From: Populus alba
Taxonomy: Eukaryota; Streptophyta; Magnoliopsida; Malpighiales; Salicaceae
NCBI RefSeq assembly: GCF_005239225.2
Contig: NC_133297.1
Location: forward strand, 1,558,392-1,622,391
DNA length: 64,000 nucleotides
Direction of reading: 5' to 3'
Shown: positions 42,365-53,970 of the stretch, in pieces
Position numbering within the stretch: position 1 is the first letter of the stretch
Layout of the letters: each line of letters begins with the position of its first letter
Notes under the pieces: generated by a model
Told to the model about the DNA's origin: nothing
The model's database searches: none
What the model saw: the letters and a program-made list of their open reading frames with translations, nothing else
Translations under genes and position numbers: made by a program

Positions 42365-44915
42365 ATTTCAGGGGAAAAAAATATGAGAGAAGGGTGGGGT
42401 GCGGGAGGGTTATGGCCTTATGGGGGGGGTTATACTGAAATTCTCAAGGGTTTTGGGAGGTATTATAAAGGGGCTGGAGGGTTTAAAGGAGAGAAAATCG
42501 GCGATTCAATTCGGAGAAGAAGGATGTGAAGGAGAGATTGTATTAGTGTTAATAGAGTTTGTGTAAAATAGAAATAGAGTTATAGATGGACAGTGAGACT
42601 GCAAGCGTGAGCCTATTTTGCATGCGTTTTTGGTAAGAATACATGCAAGGATAGCAAAGCTGATGAGCCATAGAGGCTGGTCCTTTTCTTTTACCTGTTG
42701 TTTTGGGTGGGGGAACAAAATACAAATTCTTCTGTCCTCCCATGTGTACCTTTAATATTATTATTTTTTTTAAGGTTGTTTCTCGTACTTTTCGCTTCCT
42801 CGGGACCCATCGTCGAGGACCCATGTCGTCAGGTTTTAGCTTGTAAGTGTTAAACACGGTTTAAAACTCTCTCCCAAATCAACTTACGTTAGAATCAATT
42901 TCGAATTAATTGTATATGTCATCACCAAGTTGTTTCGTTTTACTTTTAAATTCATTTGAGTTGACCTAGTCAACTCATACCAGATTTGTTCTTTGTTAGT
43001 AGAAAAGTCGACAAAGTTAAGTTTTTTGGTTAACCGAGCTCTAACTCGAATTAAAATTTTCTAGAGTTACTTATCAAGGATAAATTGGTTTCATAATTAT
43101 ATTTTAATTAACTAATTCATTTTTTTCTAATATATATTTTTTAAAATTAAAAAATAAAAAATATTTAGACACTTAACAAGCTCACAAGCAACCAAATACT
43201 TAAAAAGATCACTTTCTATTTATATTATACACAAGAGTTTACAACGACTCAATTAATAGAGTTTTAGGATATAATAACTACACTATCACAAGTCAAATGT
43301 GAAGGATATTAAACATAAGGGATTTTGCTGTATTTTATAATATGATTTTATATGAAATTTATAGTGGCTCGATGAGTCATGGGACATGAGAACTACACTA
43401 TTTCAAGTCGAATGTATCCCTATGGGATACCACATTAAAAAGATTAAAAAAAATTATTGTACTTTATAACTGAGAGACTAATTAATTAATTTTGATGTTA
43501 GATAGAAGATTTGGATGAAAAATCATATATGTGTGTGTGTGATGGCACCTTGGCATCTAATTATAAAATTTTTATTTTTTATTTTTAGAATTAATTAATT
43601 ATGATTCGAAGAAATGTGCCTTTAAATACTACTTATATACTGGTCTGAAAGCAAAAAATTTTAAAAAACTTATAAAAATTGTTATTTTATAAGTTTAAAG
43701 ATTTTGTTGTATCTTAAAAGTATATTATTTTAGCCTTGTAGCAAATATAATAAGAAAATTAATACATGATAGTATCATGAAGGTGTGTGTAGTTTTTGTA
43801 AGGATTAAACTGTATTTTTCAATGAAGGACTTAAAATTTTCAAAATAAAGACTCCATCAACAACAAAAAGACACCCTATAAGAACTAGAATAAAATTCCG
43901 TGAAAGCCTCCGTTACAATGCATTGTACCAAACATGTTTAATTTCATTCTTTAACACATCTTTGATTGACACCACCCAAGAATTAATTCATACATATTCA
44001 CGTAATAAAACAAATTAATTAATAATTTAAGATTCAGTTTCAAGGTCTTGTTTGGTGCAAATTTAAAAATTAAAACATAACCCTAAATAATATAATTTTT
44101 CGTCAAGAAACATATTAAACTGGTCTGCAGTTAAATTCTTGACCTTCATATCCCACATCTTTCCTTGTTGGTTGGTGCTAACAAGTTACCAAGAAAATAC
44201 CATTGACAAGTAATATAACTGAGAGAGAATTAATACTGAGTTGGCGAGCTTTGTCGTTTATTTACTTGCCTTCCAAGATAAAGAATTGATATGGAGACCA
44301 AAAGGCCCCAACCTTCCAAGACTGTTGACTCGTGGATTCTATTGTAAGCTAAATTATTGGTCGGAATACGGAAAAAGGAACCTGTGACCAACAGTGGGAA
44401 AGAATAGAAAACGAGTCATTTGCCATTTTTGGCAACTCGAAGTTATTACCAGTGCGGGTAATTGCTGGGATTCTTCGCTAAATCTAATCTGATTTCACGA
44501 GCTGGTTTGGAAAGTTTGTAGCTTAGAGTTTAATCCACGTTGAGTTTTAAAACTTGAATTAAAAAAAATGTAGTTGCTTGATTGAATGAATGACCCAAAC
44601 AAACAAGGTTAATACTAAGAAAATTAAAAGAAAAACCTATCTAAAATATAATATTTTTTAAAAGCATTCATCGTTTAAAAAGATATTAAAATCATTTCTT
44701 TATATTAATACATTGAAATTATATAAAAAAAATACACGAATTTAATACTTTTTACACCAAATACATTCTCAAAACACAATTTCAAACACAAACAACCAAG
44801 TTACTCTAAATTGATGTTAGAAATGTCTCGATACGCGGCAGCTTTGAAAGTCCATGTTTTTCTCATCGAAAGTGACGCGATAGTTAAGGTCAAATGAAAG
44901 GAGGGTACCATATAT

Positions 44916-45187
44916 ATTCTCTGTAAAGACTCGCCAGCTTCTATGAAATTTCTTTGCACTGGAAATGGATGATCAGATCACGTTAGCAACTCTAAGATCT
45001 AGCTGCGAGGTGTGGCTATCTCAAGCAATTTCCACTGCATTTTCCACAATAATCCACACGCCTTAATTTCGGGTTTTTTTGACTTGTCAATTACATGCGT
45101 CAAGAACCAAAATTTTGGTGGTACTCTCTTTTTTCTCTCTCTTCCATGGCATGTTCATGTGGGACCAAACCAAACACGTCCGAAACA
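44916..45187. repeat. Direct repeat flanking the Pumilio gene, right copy
   Basis: It is nearly identical to 38200-38480. The shared sequence stops at CGAAAC around 45187, and the left copy's continuation (ACCACATTGTTTGAA) resumes only near 45946. This indicates that about 750 bp were inserted here. Confidence 0.92.
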
Positions 45188-45189
45188 TT

Positions 45190-45945
45190 GTAATTAAACC
45201 CCATTTAGATGTTAATTCATGCTGGGTATTGAGTTTCATAGATCAACCTGAATCAACTCGGATTAATCCAAAAAAATTAAAATATATAATATATATATAT
45301 ATATAATATTTCATATGAAAGAATCCATATAAATATAGGTTATACATAATATAAATAATGAAGTTTAAAAGAATATTTTAAAAAAAATTGATTCTACATT
45401 AAAAAGATATTATGTTAAGCTTCTAAGTTGAAGTATTTAAACCAAAAAAAAATTTTTTTATCTCACATTGAAAAAACATAACTTTTTTCATAGTGACATA
45501 AAGTGTGTATACGAAAAGACTTCAAATCTCACATTAAAAAAATATTATGTTATCATTTTAAGTTGAAGTATTTAAACCAAATGGTTTTTTATCCCACATT
45601 GAAAAAACATGATTTTTTTTCTTGGGAACATAGAGTATATATACAAAAGGTGTTATCCTTTTTAGTTGAAATATTTAAACAAAAAGGTTTTTTATTCCAC
45701 ATTGAAAAAATATCTTTTTTCCTAGGAATATAGAGTATATATACTAATGAGTTTCAAATTTTATATTTTTAAAAAAAAAAACTAGGTCTCATCCGGGTTC
45801 GCTCAAGTTACACGGGTCATGGATCGACCCGCCGGATCGCTCGGTTTGGCCAGGTTGTTGCCACAGCCGGTCCCTTATTAAACTTAAATAAGTCCATCCA
45901 CCGAATTCCAAGCTAGATTGGGTTTAATAACACTAATATGAAAAA
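45190..45945. mobile_element. Insertion of about 750 bp with internal tandem repeats
   Basis: This segment interrupts the right copy of the 280-bp repeat. Inside, units of about 110-125 bp recur about three times at 45420-45745, marked by AGTTGAA.TATTTAAAC, CACATTGAAAAAA and ATAGAGTATATATAC. A less AT-rich tail (CGGGTTCGCTCAAGTTACAC) follows. There is no coding capacity. It behaves like a non-autonomous insertion of unknown class. Confidence 0.55.
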
Positions 45946-46224
45946 CCACATTGTTTGAAACTTTGAATGAAACAAATTAATTAATTAATTATGAACCAAT
46001 GTGCCCTTAGGTGCATTGGTAGGATGTATGTTGCTTTAACAGTGTTTTTTTTATTGTGAAAAATATTTTTTATTAAAATAATTAAAATAATTTTTTAATA
46101 TTTTTTATTAATAAAAAAATCATTAAAAAACACTAAAAAATATCAATTTAATATTTTTTTAAAATAAATATATTTTTTAAAAATACTTAAAAACAAAGTT
46201 ACCATATTTCCCAGAGGATTAACG

Positions 46225-46354
46225 TTTGACTCTTTCTTGGTAATGATTTGATTTATTTGTAATTATTATTTATTTTTTTATTTGTAATTATGATTTGACT
46301 CTTTCTTGGTAATGATTTGATTTATTTGTAATTATTATTTATTTTTTTATTTAT
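46225..46354. repeat. Two-copy tandem duplication of 69 bp
   Basis: Both units begin TTTGACTCTTTCTTGG and continue TAATGATTTGATTTATTTG. They are almost identical, hence recent. Confidence 0.88.
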
Positions 46355-46860
46355 TGATTTATTGTATTATTAAATTAATCGTCTATTAAACCTAATCAAC
46401 TCAATCACTATCTAATCACTCTTGCTTTTTTAAAATTTCGACCATCACATGAGTATTTTTTTTTTTCTGTAGAAAAATTTTTGTCCAGCTCACGAGGCAC
46501 TAATCTAGTGCGAATCTAAAACTCTTCATGCTCACCATCTTGTCATTAAACCTCTCCCTAATTCAAGCTTCGAATTGATGGATCTTAATGCGTCTCCGTA
46601 GACCCAAAAACATCGATTTAAATGTTAACCTGCAGCAATTTATTCCTTCAAAATTTCAACAATTTATTCTTTTAAAATTTTAGTCAAAATACATATAAAC
46701 TAATCTGAACATCTATAATAATAAATAATAATAATAATAAAATATAGTTTAGTGTAAGATGCAGCACATACAAGAACTGGGGACTGAGCTAATAGTTCAG
46801 AATCATTGATCAAACAGAAAGGAGCCCAACAAAACCGAAATTACAAAATGGGCTCACACA

Positions 46861-47520
46861 TTCCACGAAGTCACTGTATGAACAAGGTTCTTAAATTTCT
46901 AGAGCTAGCCCAGTCCAAAAGAGGCTAGTGAAGGTCACATGAATGGAAAGCCCTTGATTCCTAATTTAAAAAAAAAAACAAAACAAAAGATTTGTTGCTT
47001 TTATTGCCAAATAGTATGTGAACAAATTTTATTTGCTGCAATGCTCCCTTGTTTTCTAAAATCTTAGTCATTTCGCAATTGGCAATTATGAAAATTAATA
47101 AGAAAAAAGTTTTCTACAAGAATATTTGGTAAAATTAAGGGTTAATTTTAAAATAATTTGATAGCATCAAATTTATTTTTATTTAAAAGGTCCAAATAGT
47201 ACATAGATAGTTTATATTTAGAAGTATGAATATAAAAATATATTAAAATAATACAATAAAAATAAAATAAAAATTACATGCAAGCAGAAAGGTTGCCACC
47301 CAATAAATCAAATTTGTCTTTAATTGATAAAAACTACCGAAGCAAAGAGACTGTGAACAAATGGCAAGAGTAAAGGTTTCCCTACTTTCTTTTGTGCAGC
47401 ATATAAATGGAGGTAGGATATGTGATACGTGGCAGTTATTCTTTCGATTACAAGTGAAATGGAAGGCAGCCATTTTTTTTATAAGCAAAAGTAATGAAGG
47501 CTGAGAAAGGCACAAACCAG
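46861..47520. repeat. Duplicated 3' flank of the P450 genes, copy next to A
   Basis: The segment matches 50890-51765 in order and orientation: CTAGAGCTAGCCCAGTCC, GGCTAGTGAAGGTCACATG, TTGCCAAAT.GTATGTGAAC and CCGAAGCAAAGAGACTGTG. It lies downstream of P450 gene A, and its partner lies downstream of gene B. It therefore belongs to the ancestral duplication unit. Confidence 0.85.
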
Positions 47521-47925
47521 TGCAGTAGCGGTTGCTTGCTGATAGAGATTCATCTCATGCCAGATCTTATTTCTTATCAACTACCAACTATCTATTTTTT
47601 AAAACCATAAGCATCATATCCCTCAGAAATTAATGAAAATCAAATTCAAAGAAGTCAAAAACCTGAAAATTTCCATAGCCATCATAGCATATATAAGCAA
47701 CCTGAAAAAGTTCTTGTCAAAACTAAGTCAAGTTACCTGCTCACAATTTCTAGCAACGCCTTCTTTTATAAGGGCATCTGCTATATTGTTACCCTCTCTC
47801 AAAATATGTAAAGTAACTCTCTCAAAAGTAACTCAAATGGCAGCAGCATGGTTTATACAGGCCTGATAACCTATGGGTAGAGTCACATCAAGATTCAAAT
47901 CACGGGTCATGGAAGGATATATGTT

Positions 47926-49993
47926 TCATATTTGAGAGATATGCCCTATCATGCTTGGGCGTGCCCTACATATAGCTTCTAGTGGTTTTGCCTTCGGAAC
48001 GGTGAACCCGGGCTCCTCAGTCATATCCACCATTTTATCACCAATCCTCTGCCACTCGAAACATTGAAGGAGCGAACCCAATGCTAATCCCACCACTCTC
48101 AGGGCCAAGCCTTCTCCAGGACAGCTCCTCCTTCCATGCCCGAAAGGCATCAACTTAAACTCGTCTCTTCCCCCCTCCGGGTTGTCGAACCTCTCAGGTC
48201 TGAATTTTGTAGGGTCTGGCCAGATTTTAGGGTCATTCTGAATGGCCCACATATTTACAGAGAGCATCGTGCCCCGTGGAATGCGGAATCCTCCAACCAG
48301 GCATTCTTCTGATGACTCATGAGGTACTAGCAACGGGGCTGGCGGGTACATCCGTAACGTTTCGTTGAGGATGCTGCGGAGGTAGGGAAGGTGGGCAAGA
48401 TCAGCTTCATCCATCAAACGATCATGCCCAATCTGCTCGTCGATTTCTCTCTGAGCCTTCTCGAGGACTTGGGGATGGTTGAGCAAAAGTGAAAGTGCCC
48501 ATTCCATTGTAGCAGATGAAGTATCTGTTCCCGCCAACAAGAGGACCTGCACACCAAACCAAATTGTGGTGTAATGAATTACATAGACGATGCAAGCAGT
48601 GGAGATATCTTGTAGAAATAAATAAATTAATTTAAAAAAAAAACAGACGATGCAAAGAAAATCACCAAAGTGACCTCCTACACCCTTGTCAGTTCAATGC
48701 ACCTTGGCTGTGTCTTATGAGTTATGACTTGAATATTCTAATTCACAGGTTTGCCATTGCGCATTGTCATTAACCATTATCTTGACAAAATCTAGATCCA
48801 AAGACAAAAAATGTCCATGCTTCCACGCAAAGTAGCGGTGTCCGTACTAACTTCCATTATCTATATAATTGGTGATAACATTAGTCCATTAAACATGTCA
48901 ATGTTAAAACGGATACTTAATGTTAACATTTTAAAGCTACAAGATTCCTCTTACAAAATAACTAGTCCATTTAAAAAGATCGATAGACAAAAACATGTCC
49001 CTTCAATGATTCACATTACAATATAATGAAGAACATTTGAGAATTCTGAATTATGATCACAACACCATTGATCATAATAATCAGTAAATCAAACAACATG
49101 ATTAAAGATCTTACCAGTATAATCCCTTTGATGACATCGTCCGAGTAATACCCAGATTCCGTTTCTTGCAGGGACAGCAGAACCTGAATCAAATTCGTTT
49201 TCTTTTCGCCACAACAATCACTCTCCACTATTTTTCTCCGCTGCTCTTCTATCAAGTACTGCATGAAACTATCGCTCTTTAGATGGCACTCTGTCAATCT
49301 CTTCTCCATCTTTTTTGATTTAATCCACGGTATAAAGTCTCCAATAATGGTTTTGCCACCTAGCACGAAGCTTTCAGCATGAATTGCGCGAAACCTTTTT
49401 GCTTCTTCCACATCAGAAACATCCTCTCCATAATATCTCTTTCCAGCTATCATCCGCATCATTATATTCAGTGTCAATTCGAAGAAAACTGTCTTCATAT
49501 CTACAATCTGATTTTGATTACGAAAGAGAACACAAATCATTGACTTCACCTCCTCCAGACGTATGGCAGAGAGCATTTGGAGGCGGTGTGCAGACAAGAC
49601 TTCAATAGAGACGATTCTCCTAAGGTTTCGCCAGTGGTCGCCATAGGGAGCCCAAGCAAGGCTTGTGCTGTTGTAGGCGAGGTGTTTTGCAATGAGCAAA
49701 CGTGGGCGGTTTGCAAAGACAACATCATTTTTGGTAAAGCATTCTTCAGCTATCGAAGGGGATGAGACAACAATCTGTCGACGAGACCCGAGTTGGAGCA
49801 AGATTACGGGGCCATGTTTACTAGAGATTTTTGATAGTGTCCTGTAAATTGGCTTCTTAAGTAGGTAGAGATGGCCAATGATTGGTAGTGAAGGGAATGG
49901 ACTCGGTGGGAAGTTTCTTATCTTGTTTAGAAAGTGCCTTGTTATGATATACAAGGCTAAAAACACAGGAAAGTAGAGAAAGAAGGTTGCCAT
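47926..49993 (-). CDS. CYP81-like cytochrome P450, gene A
   Basis: This is a microsomal heme monooxygenase of 499 aa. Exon 1 is 49993-49115 (293 codons, donor GTAAGA) and exon 2 is 48546-47926 (206 codons plus stop, acceptor TGTGCAG), phase 0. It has an N-terminal membrane anchor at about 2-20 and the hinge [14 protein letters not shown]. Also present are [13 protein letters not shown] (C helix), AGTDTS at 298-303 (oxygen activation), ETLR at 355-358 (ExxR), FRPERF at 408-413 and [10 protein letters not shown] with heme ligand Cys435. One intron at this place and these motifs fit the CYP81 family, whose members oxidise isoflavonoids, glucosinolate indoles, lignans and other specialised metabolites. 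The start is the first ATG; a GTG further upstream has no support. It is the first of three tandem copies. Confidence 0.95.
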
Positions 49994-50268
49994 GGATTTG
50001 GCAATAGCCACTGCCACTGTCCTTGTTTTTTAGGAAGGTGTGTGAATTATATTGTGCGTGTCTTGATGAGAGCATCTATAGAAAGAGTTGAAATTTCTCA
50101 TCTTATCTTATCGATATAAAAAGCAGCTATGGACGTGATGAGGTCAGTGCAGACGTGTTTGTATTGAACTAGTTACGTGCGAAGTTATTAAACGGGACAC
50201 GACACGAGCTTTTGGTAATGAGATGGCTAGTTGGAGCTTGTAGCCTTTGTTTTTTTTTAAAAAAAACA

Positions 50269-50307
<39 letters not shown>

Positions 50308-50689
50308 ATATATTAAAATAATATTTTTTTTATTGTTTAGAATTTATTTTTAATATTAATACATTAAAATAATTCAAATATATAAAAATATATAAAAATA
50401 AAATTTAAATTTTCAGAGAACGCACACAGCCGGCCATCAGCATTGTGAAGCATATTCTTTTTAAATATTAAGCATAACATGCGTTTGAAGATTTTTTAAA
50501 ATATTAAATATAATATTGTTTAAATTTCTTTTCAAAAAATAATTTTTATATGGTTAATTCAATTAAAAGTTGACTTATCAAGTCAGAAATTCATTTGAAA
50601 CTTAGCGCAGGAGCTAGAAACCAAAACATATATAGATCATGTAAGGAACGCCATAATCAACTAACAGCTACGATCTCTAGAGAGATTTA

Positions 50690-50889
50690 GTTGCCAAGTT
50701 GGGAAATCACATGTATCCCTTCCAAGGGTGCCCAGGGCCCCAGAGGACGGGGCAGACGCATCAGAGCGACAACCCGGGAGCGGATTCCCCACCGGCAAGG
50801 GGGCAGGAGACGGTCATCTCGAGGCACATCACGACCGACAGGCAAGATCGACGAGGCTAGTGAAGGTCACGACCTACGGCAAGGAGGCC
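50690..50889. other. GC-rich foreign-looking patch
   Basis: About 200 bp of high GC content (GGCAAGGGGGCAGGAGACGG) stand in AT-rich surroundings between P450 genes A and B. It joins abruptly to the duplicated 3' flank at 50890. A 90-aa plus frame crosses it but resembles nothing recognised. It is perhaps a retrotransposon fragment. Confidence 0.4.
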
Positions 50890-51765
50890 TTCCACGCAGT
50901 CACTATATCTATATGAATAGCGTTCTCGAACTTCTAGAGCTAGCCCAGTCCAAAAGAGGCTAGTGAAGGTCACATGAATGGAAAGCCCTTGATTCCTAAT
51001 TTAAAAAAAAACAAAAGATTTCTTGCTTTTATTGCCAAATCGTATGTGAACAAATTTTATTTGCTGCAATGCTCCCTTGTTTTCTAAAATCTTAGTCATT
51101 TCGCAAGTGGCAATTATGAAAATTAATAAGAAAAAGTTTTCTACAAGAATATTTGGTAAAATTAAGGGTTAATTTTAAAATAATTTGATAACATCAAATT
51201 TATTTTTATTTAAAAGGTCCAAATACTACATAGATCATTTATATTTAAAAGTATGAATATAAAAATATATTAAAAAATACAATAAAAAATAAAATAAAAA
51301 TCACATGCAAGCAGAAAGGTTAACACCCAATAAATCAAATTTGTCCATAATATTGAAAAACAAAAAACATAATTCACACCCTATATAATTCTCTCATCAA
51401 ATTGTGATATTTATTAAATTATATTTATTTCATTCATTGACGAGTTTAATTTTTAGAAATAGCATTAAAAAATTCCTTCCTTTTTCAAATTATGTACAAA
51501 AGCATGTTAGGGTCTCCATTCTTCCACGAGTCTCAACTTACGAGAGCAGGTGTTATCTGCTAGATTAGAAAAAGGCATGGCAATGTCTGAAAGAACAAGG
51601 CAAGTTCAACTGATAAAAAACTACCGAAGCAAAGAGACTGTGAACAAATGGCAAGAGTAAAGGTTTCCCCTTTTTTTTATACATTATATTAGATTTTATG
51701 GATCACAGGCTGCATTTTTTTTTTTATAAGCAAAAGGTAATAAGCCCAAGAAAGGCACAAACCAT
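50890..51765. repeat. Duplicated 3' flank of the P450 genes, copy next to B
   Basis: This is the partner of 46861-47520. It carries an extra stretch of about 260 bp at about 51340-51605 that copy A lacks, then resumes with CCGAAGCAAAGAGACTGTG and AAGAAAGGCACAAACC. Confidence 0.83.
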
Positions 51766-52560
51766 AGCCATGTGATAATATGGAAACTGATAAAGACTTG
51801 TGATACAGAGAAAACATATCAAAAAGGATCCCAAACATATTTTAGATAAATTTTGAGGTCCAATTATACTCCATTATACCCAAGATTGAAGATACAATGC
51901 GGATTCAATGTCAAATTAAAATTACTGGATGAATTTGGATGATATAATTAAATTTTAATAGGCCCATTCGATTTAATCATGAGCCAAATTAAAAATTTAA
52001 TTATGTTTGAGAATTAATTTGGATCCATTTAATTAGGTGTAAGGACGTAATTATACTTTAAATGAGTCAAATTAATTTTATTAGGGTTTAATTGGTGAAA
52101 ACTTAAGTTTGGAAGCCTAATTTGGGTTTAATTGAAAATATTAATTTTAAGAGATCAAATTTAATTTTTACAAAAATCAATTGATGAAATCATGGATAAA
52201 AAAAAAAAGTTTTCAGGTTGAGCAAGGGATAAATTAAAGAATTTTATAGCTAATGATCAATTTACAAAAGTCATCGAACTATAAGGGCTTAATTGATTGC
52301 AATCAAGGTAAATAAAAAAATTAAAAGTTTCATGGTTAATTAGGTGCAGAGTTATATAAATTCGAGATCAATGACCGTAATGGAAAACAACATAAAATTA
52401 GGATTGATATTGTAATTCCAATTAAAGAAATCAAAAGTCAAATGACCAAAAAGAACTTTGACTAAAATTCATAATTCAAACATAAAATAATGAAATTTCA
52501 AATAAAAAAAAAAAAACCAAATATTATTAACAATACTCTAAAAGGCATGGGAAAGTACTG
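51766..52560. other. AT-rich insertion downstream of P450 gene B
   Basis: This DNA is absent from the matching flank of gene A. It contains repeated phrases such as TTTAATTAGGTG and GGGTTTAATTG, suggesting an old transposon or LTR fragment. There is no ORF of note. Confidence 0.4.
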
Positions 52561-52689
52561 CACATGCCTTTTATTTTCGTTCTACTAGTATTTTTTTTTT
52601 TTTTGTCTTTAAATTCCTCACGCCTTTTTTATGTACTAATTTTTTTTTTTGTTTTTACATGTTCCCACCCCCCAGGATTCACTTCTTTT

Positions 52690-53860
52690 TTAAAAAAAAA
52701 TATATGTTTTTTTTAAATTATTTTTGCTGATTTTTTTCTAATATTAAACTGGTTGAGAATTTCGCTCTGTTATTTTTAAAAAAAAAAACATTGTAAAATG
52801 TTACAGTAATTTCCTCTCACATGGTTTTATATTTTTCTACAATATTTCTCTATATGTTTTTTTTTTTTTTTCAAAATTCTCTTTGTTGATTTTTTTTTTA
52901 ATATTGAGCTGGTTAAGAATTTAGCTTTAACTTTCTTTGCATGTTTTTTTTCTTTATTTTTTGTTTTTTATCTTTTTTCCCAAAATTGTGTTATTTTTTT
53001 GTGTTTTTTTTTAGAATTTTTTTGTCGACTTTATTTTTTGAATATTGAACTGGTTGAGAATTTAGCTTTATAGTTTTTTATTAAAACACTGTTGATTGCT
53101 ATAGTGTTTTTCCATATGGTTTTTTTTTTTTCATAATTGTCTTTGTTAATTTTAGTTTTTTTTTTTCATATTTAGCCGATTGATAATTTAGCTTTGTAGT
53201 TTTTTTTCTTTAAAAAAAAAACATTGTAGATTGTTACAATATTTTTCTACATGATTTTTCCTTGCTACAGTGTTTTTCCACATGTTTTTTTTATCAATTT
53301 TTTTTTTAAAATTATCTTTGTCAAATTTATTTTTTCTATATTAAACTAGTTGAAAATTTAGTTTTGTAGCTTTTTTTCTTCAAAACACCGTTGATTGCTA
53401 AAGTGTTTCCTCACATGATTATTTTTTGTTATAATTATTTTCAAAATTATTTTTATTGATTTTATTGTTTTTAATATTGAACTGGTTAAAAATTACAACT
53501 GTAGATTTTCTCATGAAACACGTTATAGATTGCTAAAGTGTTTTTCCTGTATAGTTTTTTTTTTCCTTTAGTTTTTAATGATTTTTTTTTAAATTATATT
53601 TATTGATTTTATTTTGTAATATTGAGTTGGTTAATAATTACAACTATATATTTTATCACAAAACATTTTAAGATTGCTGCAATGTTTTTCTATATAATTT
53701 TTTTTTTTTTTTTTTTATGATTTTTTTTAAAATTATCTTTGTTTATTTTATTTTTTTAATATTAAATTGGTTAGAAATTTAGCTTTTTAGTTTAATTTTT
53801 CTTGAAAACATTGTGAATTATAATAATATTTTTCCATATAATTATTTTTTATGATTTTTT
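52690..53860. repeat. T-rich minisatellite, about 8 units of 130-160 bp
   Basis: A degenerate unit recurs: AATATTGAACTGGTTGAGAA, TTTAGCTTTGTAG, poly-T, AAACACTGTTGATTGCTA, AGTGTTTTTCCACATG, poly-T, AATTATCTTTGTTGATTTT. Markers of the GGTT.AGAATTTAGCT type fall near 52750, 52910, 53050, 53180, 53350, 53485, 53630 and 53773. It ends 110 bp from the 3' end of P450 gene B. Confidence 0.8.
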
Positions 53861-53970
53861 CTATAAAAGCATAATAACATATAAACATGCCATAAATCCG
53901 CGCAGTGTCCGGCCATGGCAACTAGTATCATCTAGATACTGTTTATTATCTTTATATTATTATTATTCAC

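Larger units (their letters stand above)
42365..46860. other. Spacer between the Pumilio and P450 genes
   Basis: It starts with the Pumilio promoter and leader (a G-rich tract at 42390-42480). The rest is AT-rich spacer with the right copy of the 280-bp direct repeat (44916-45187), an insertion with internal tandem repeats (45190-45945) and a 69-bp tandem duplication (46225-46354). No gene was recognised. Confidence 0.6.

Noticed and set aside
49993..50017. GTG-initiated N-terminal extensions of P450 A (and the equivalent in C at 62037)
   Set aside because: Plant nuclear genes rarely start at GTG, and the next ATG gives the usual anchor and family length.
50691..50963. Possible 90-aa Arg/Gly-rich plus-strand protein
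   Set aside because: It crosses the edge between the GC-rich patch and the duplicated flank, so it is a junction artefact.
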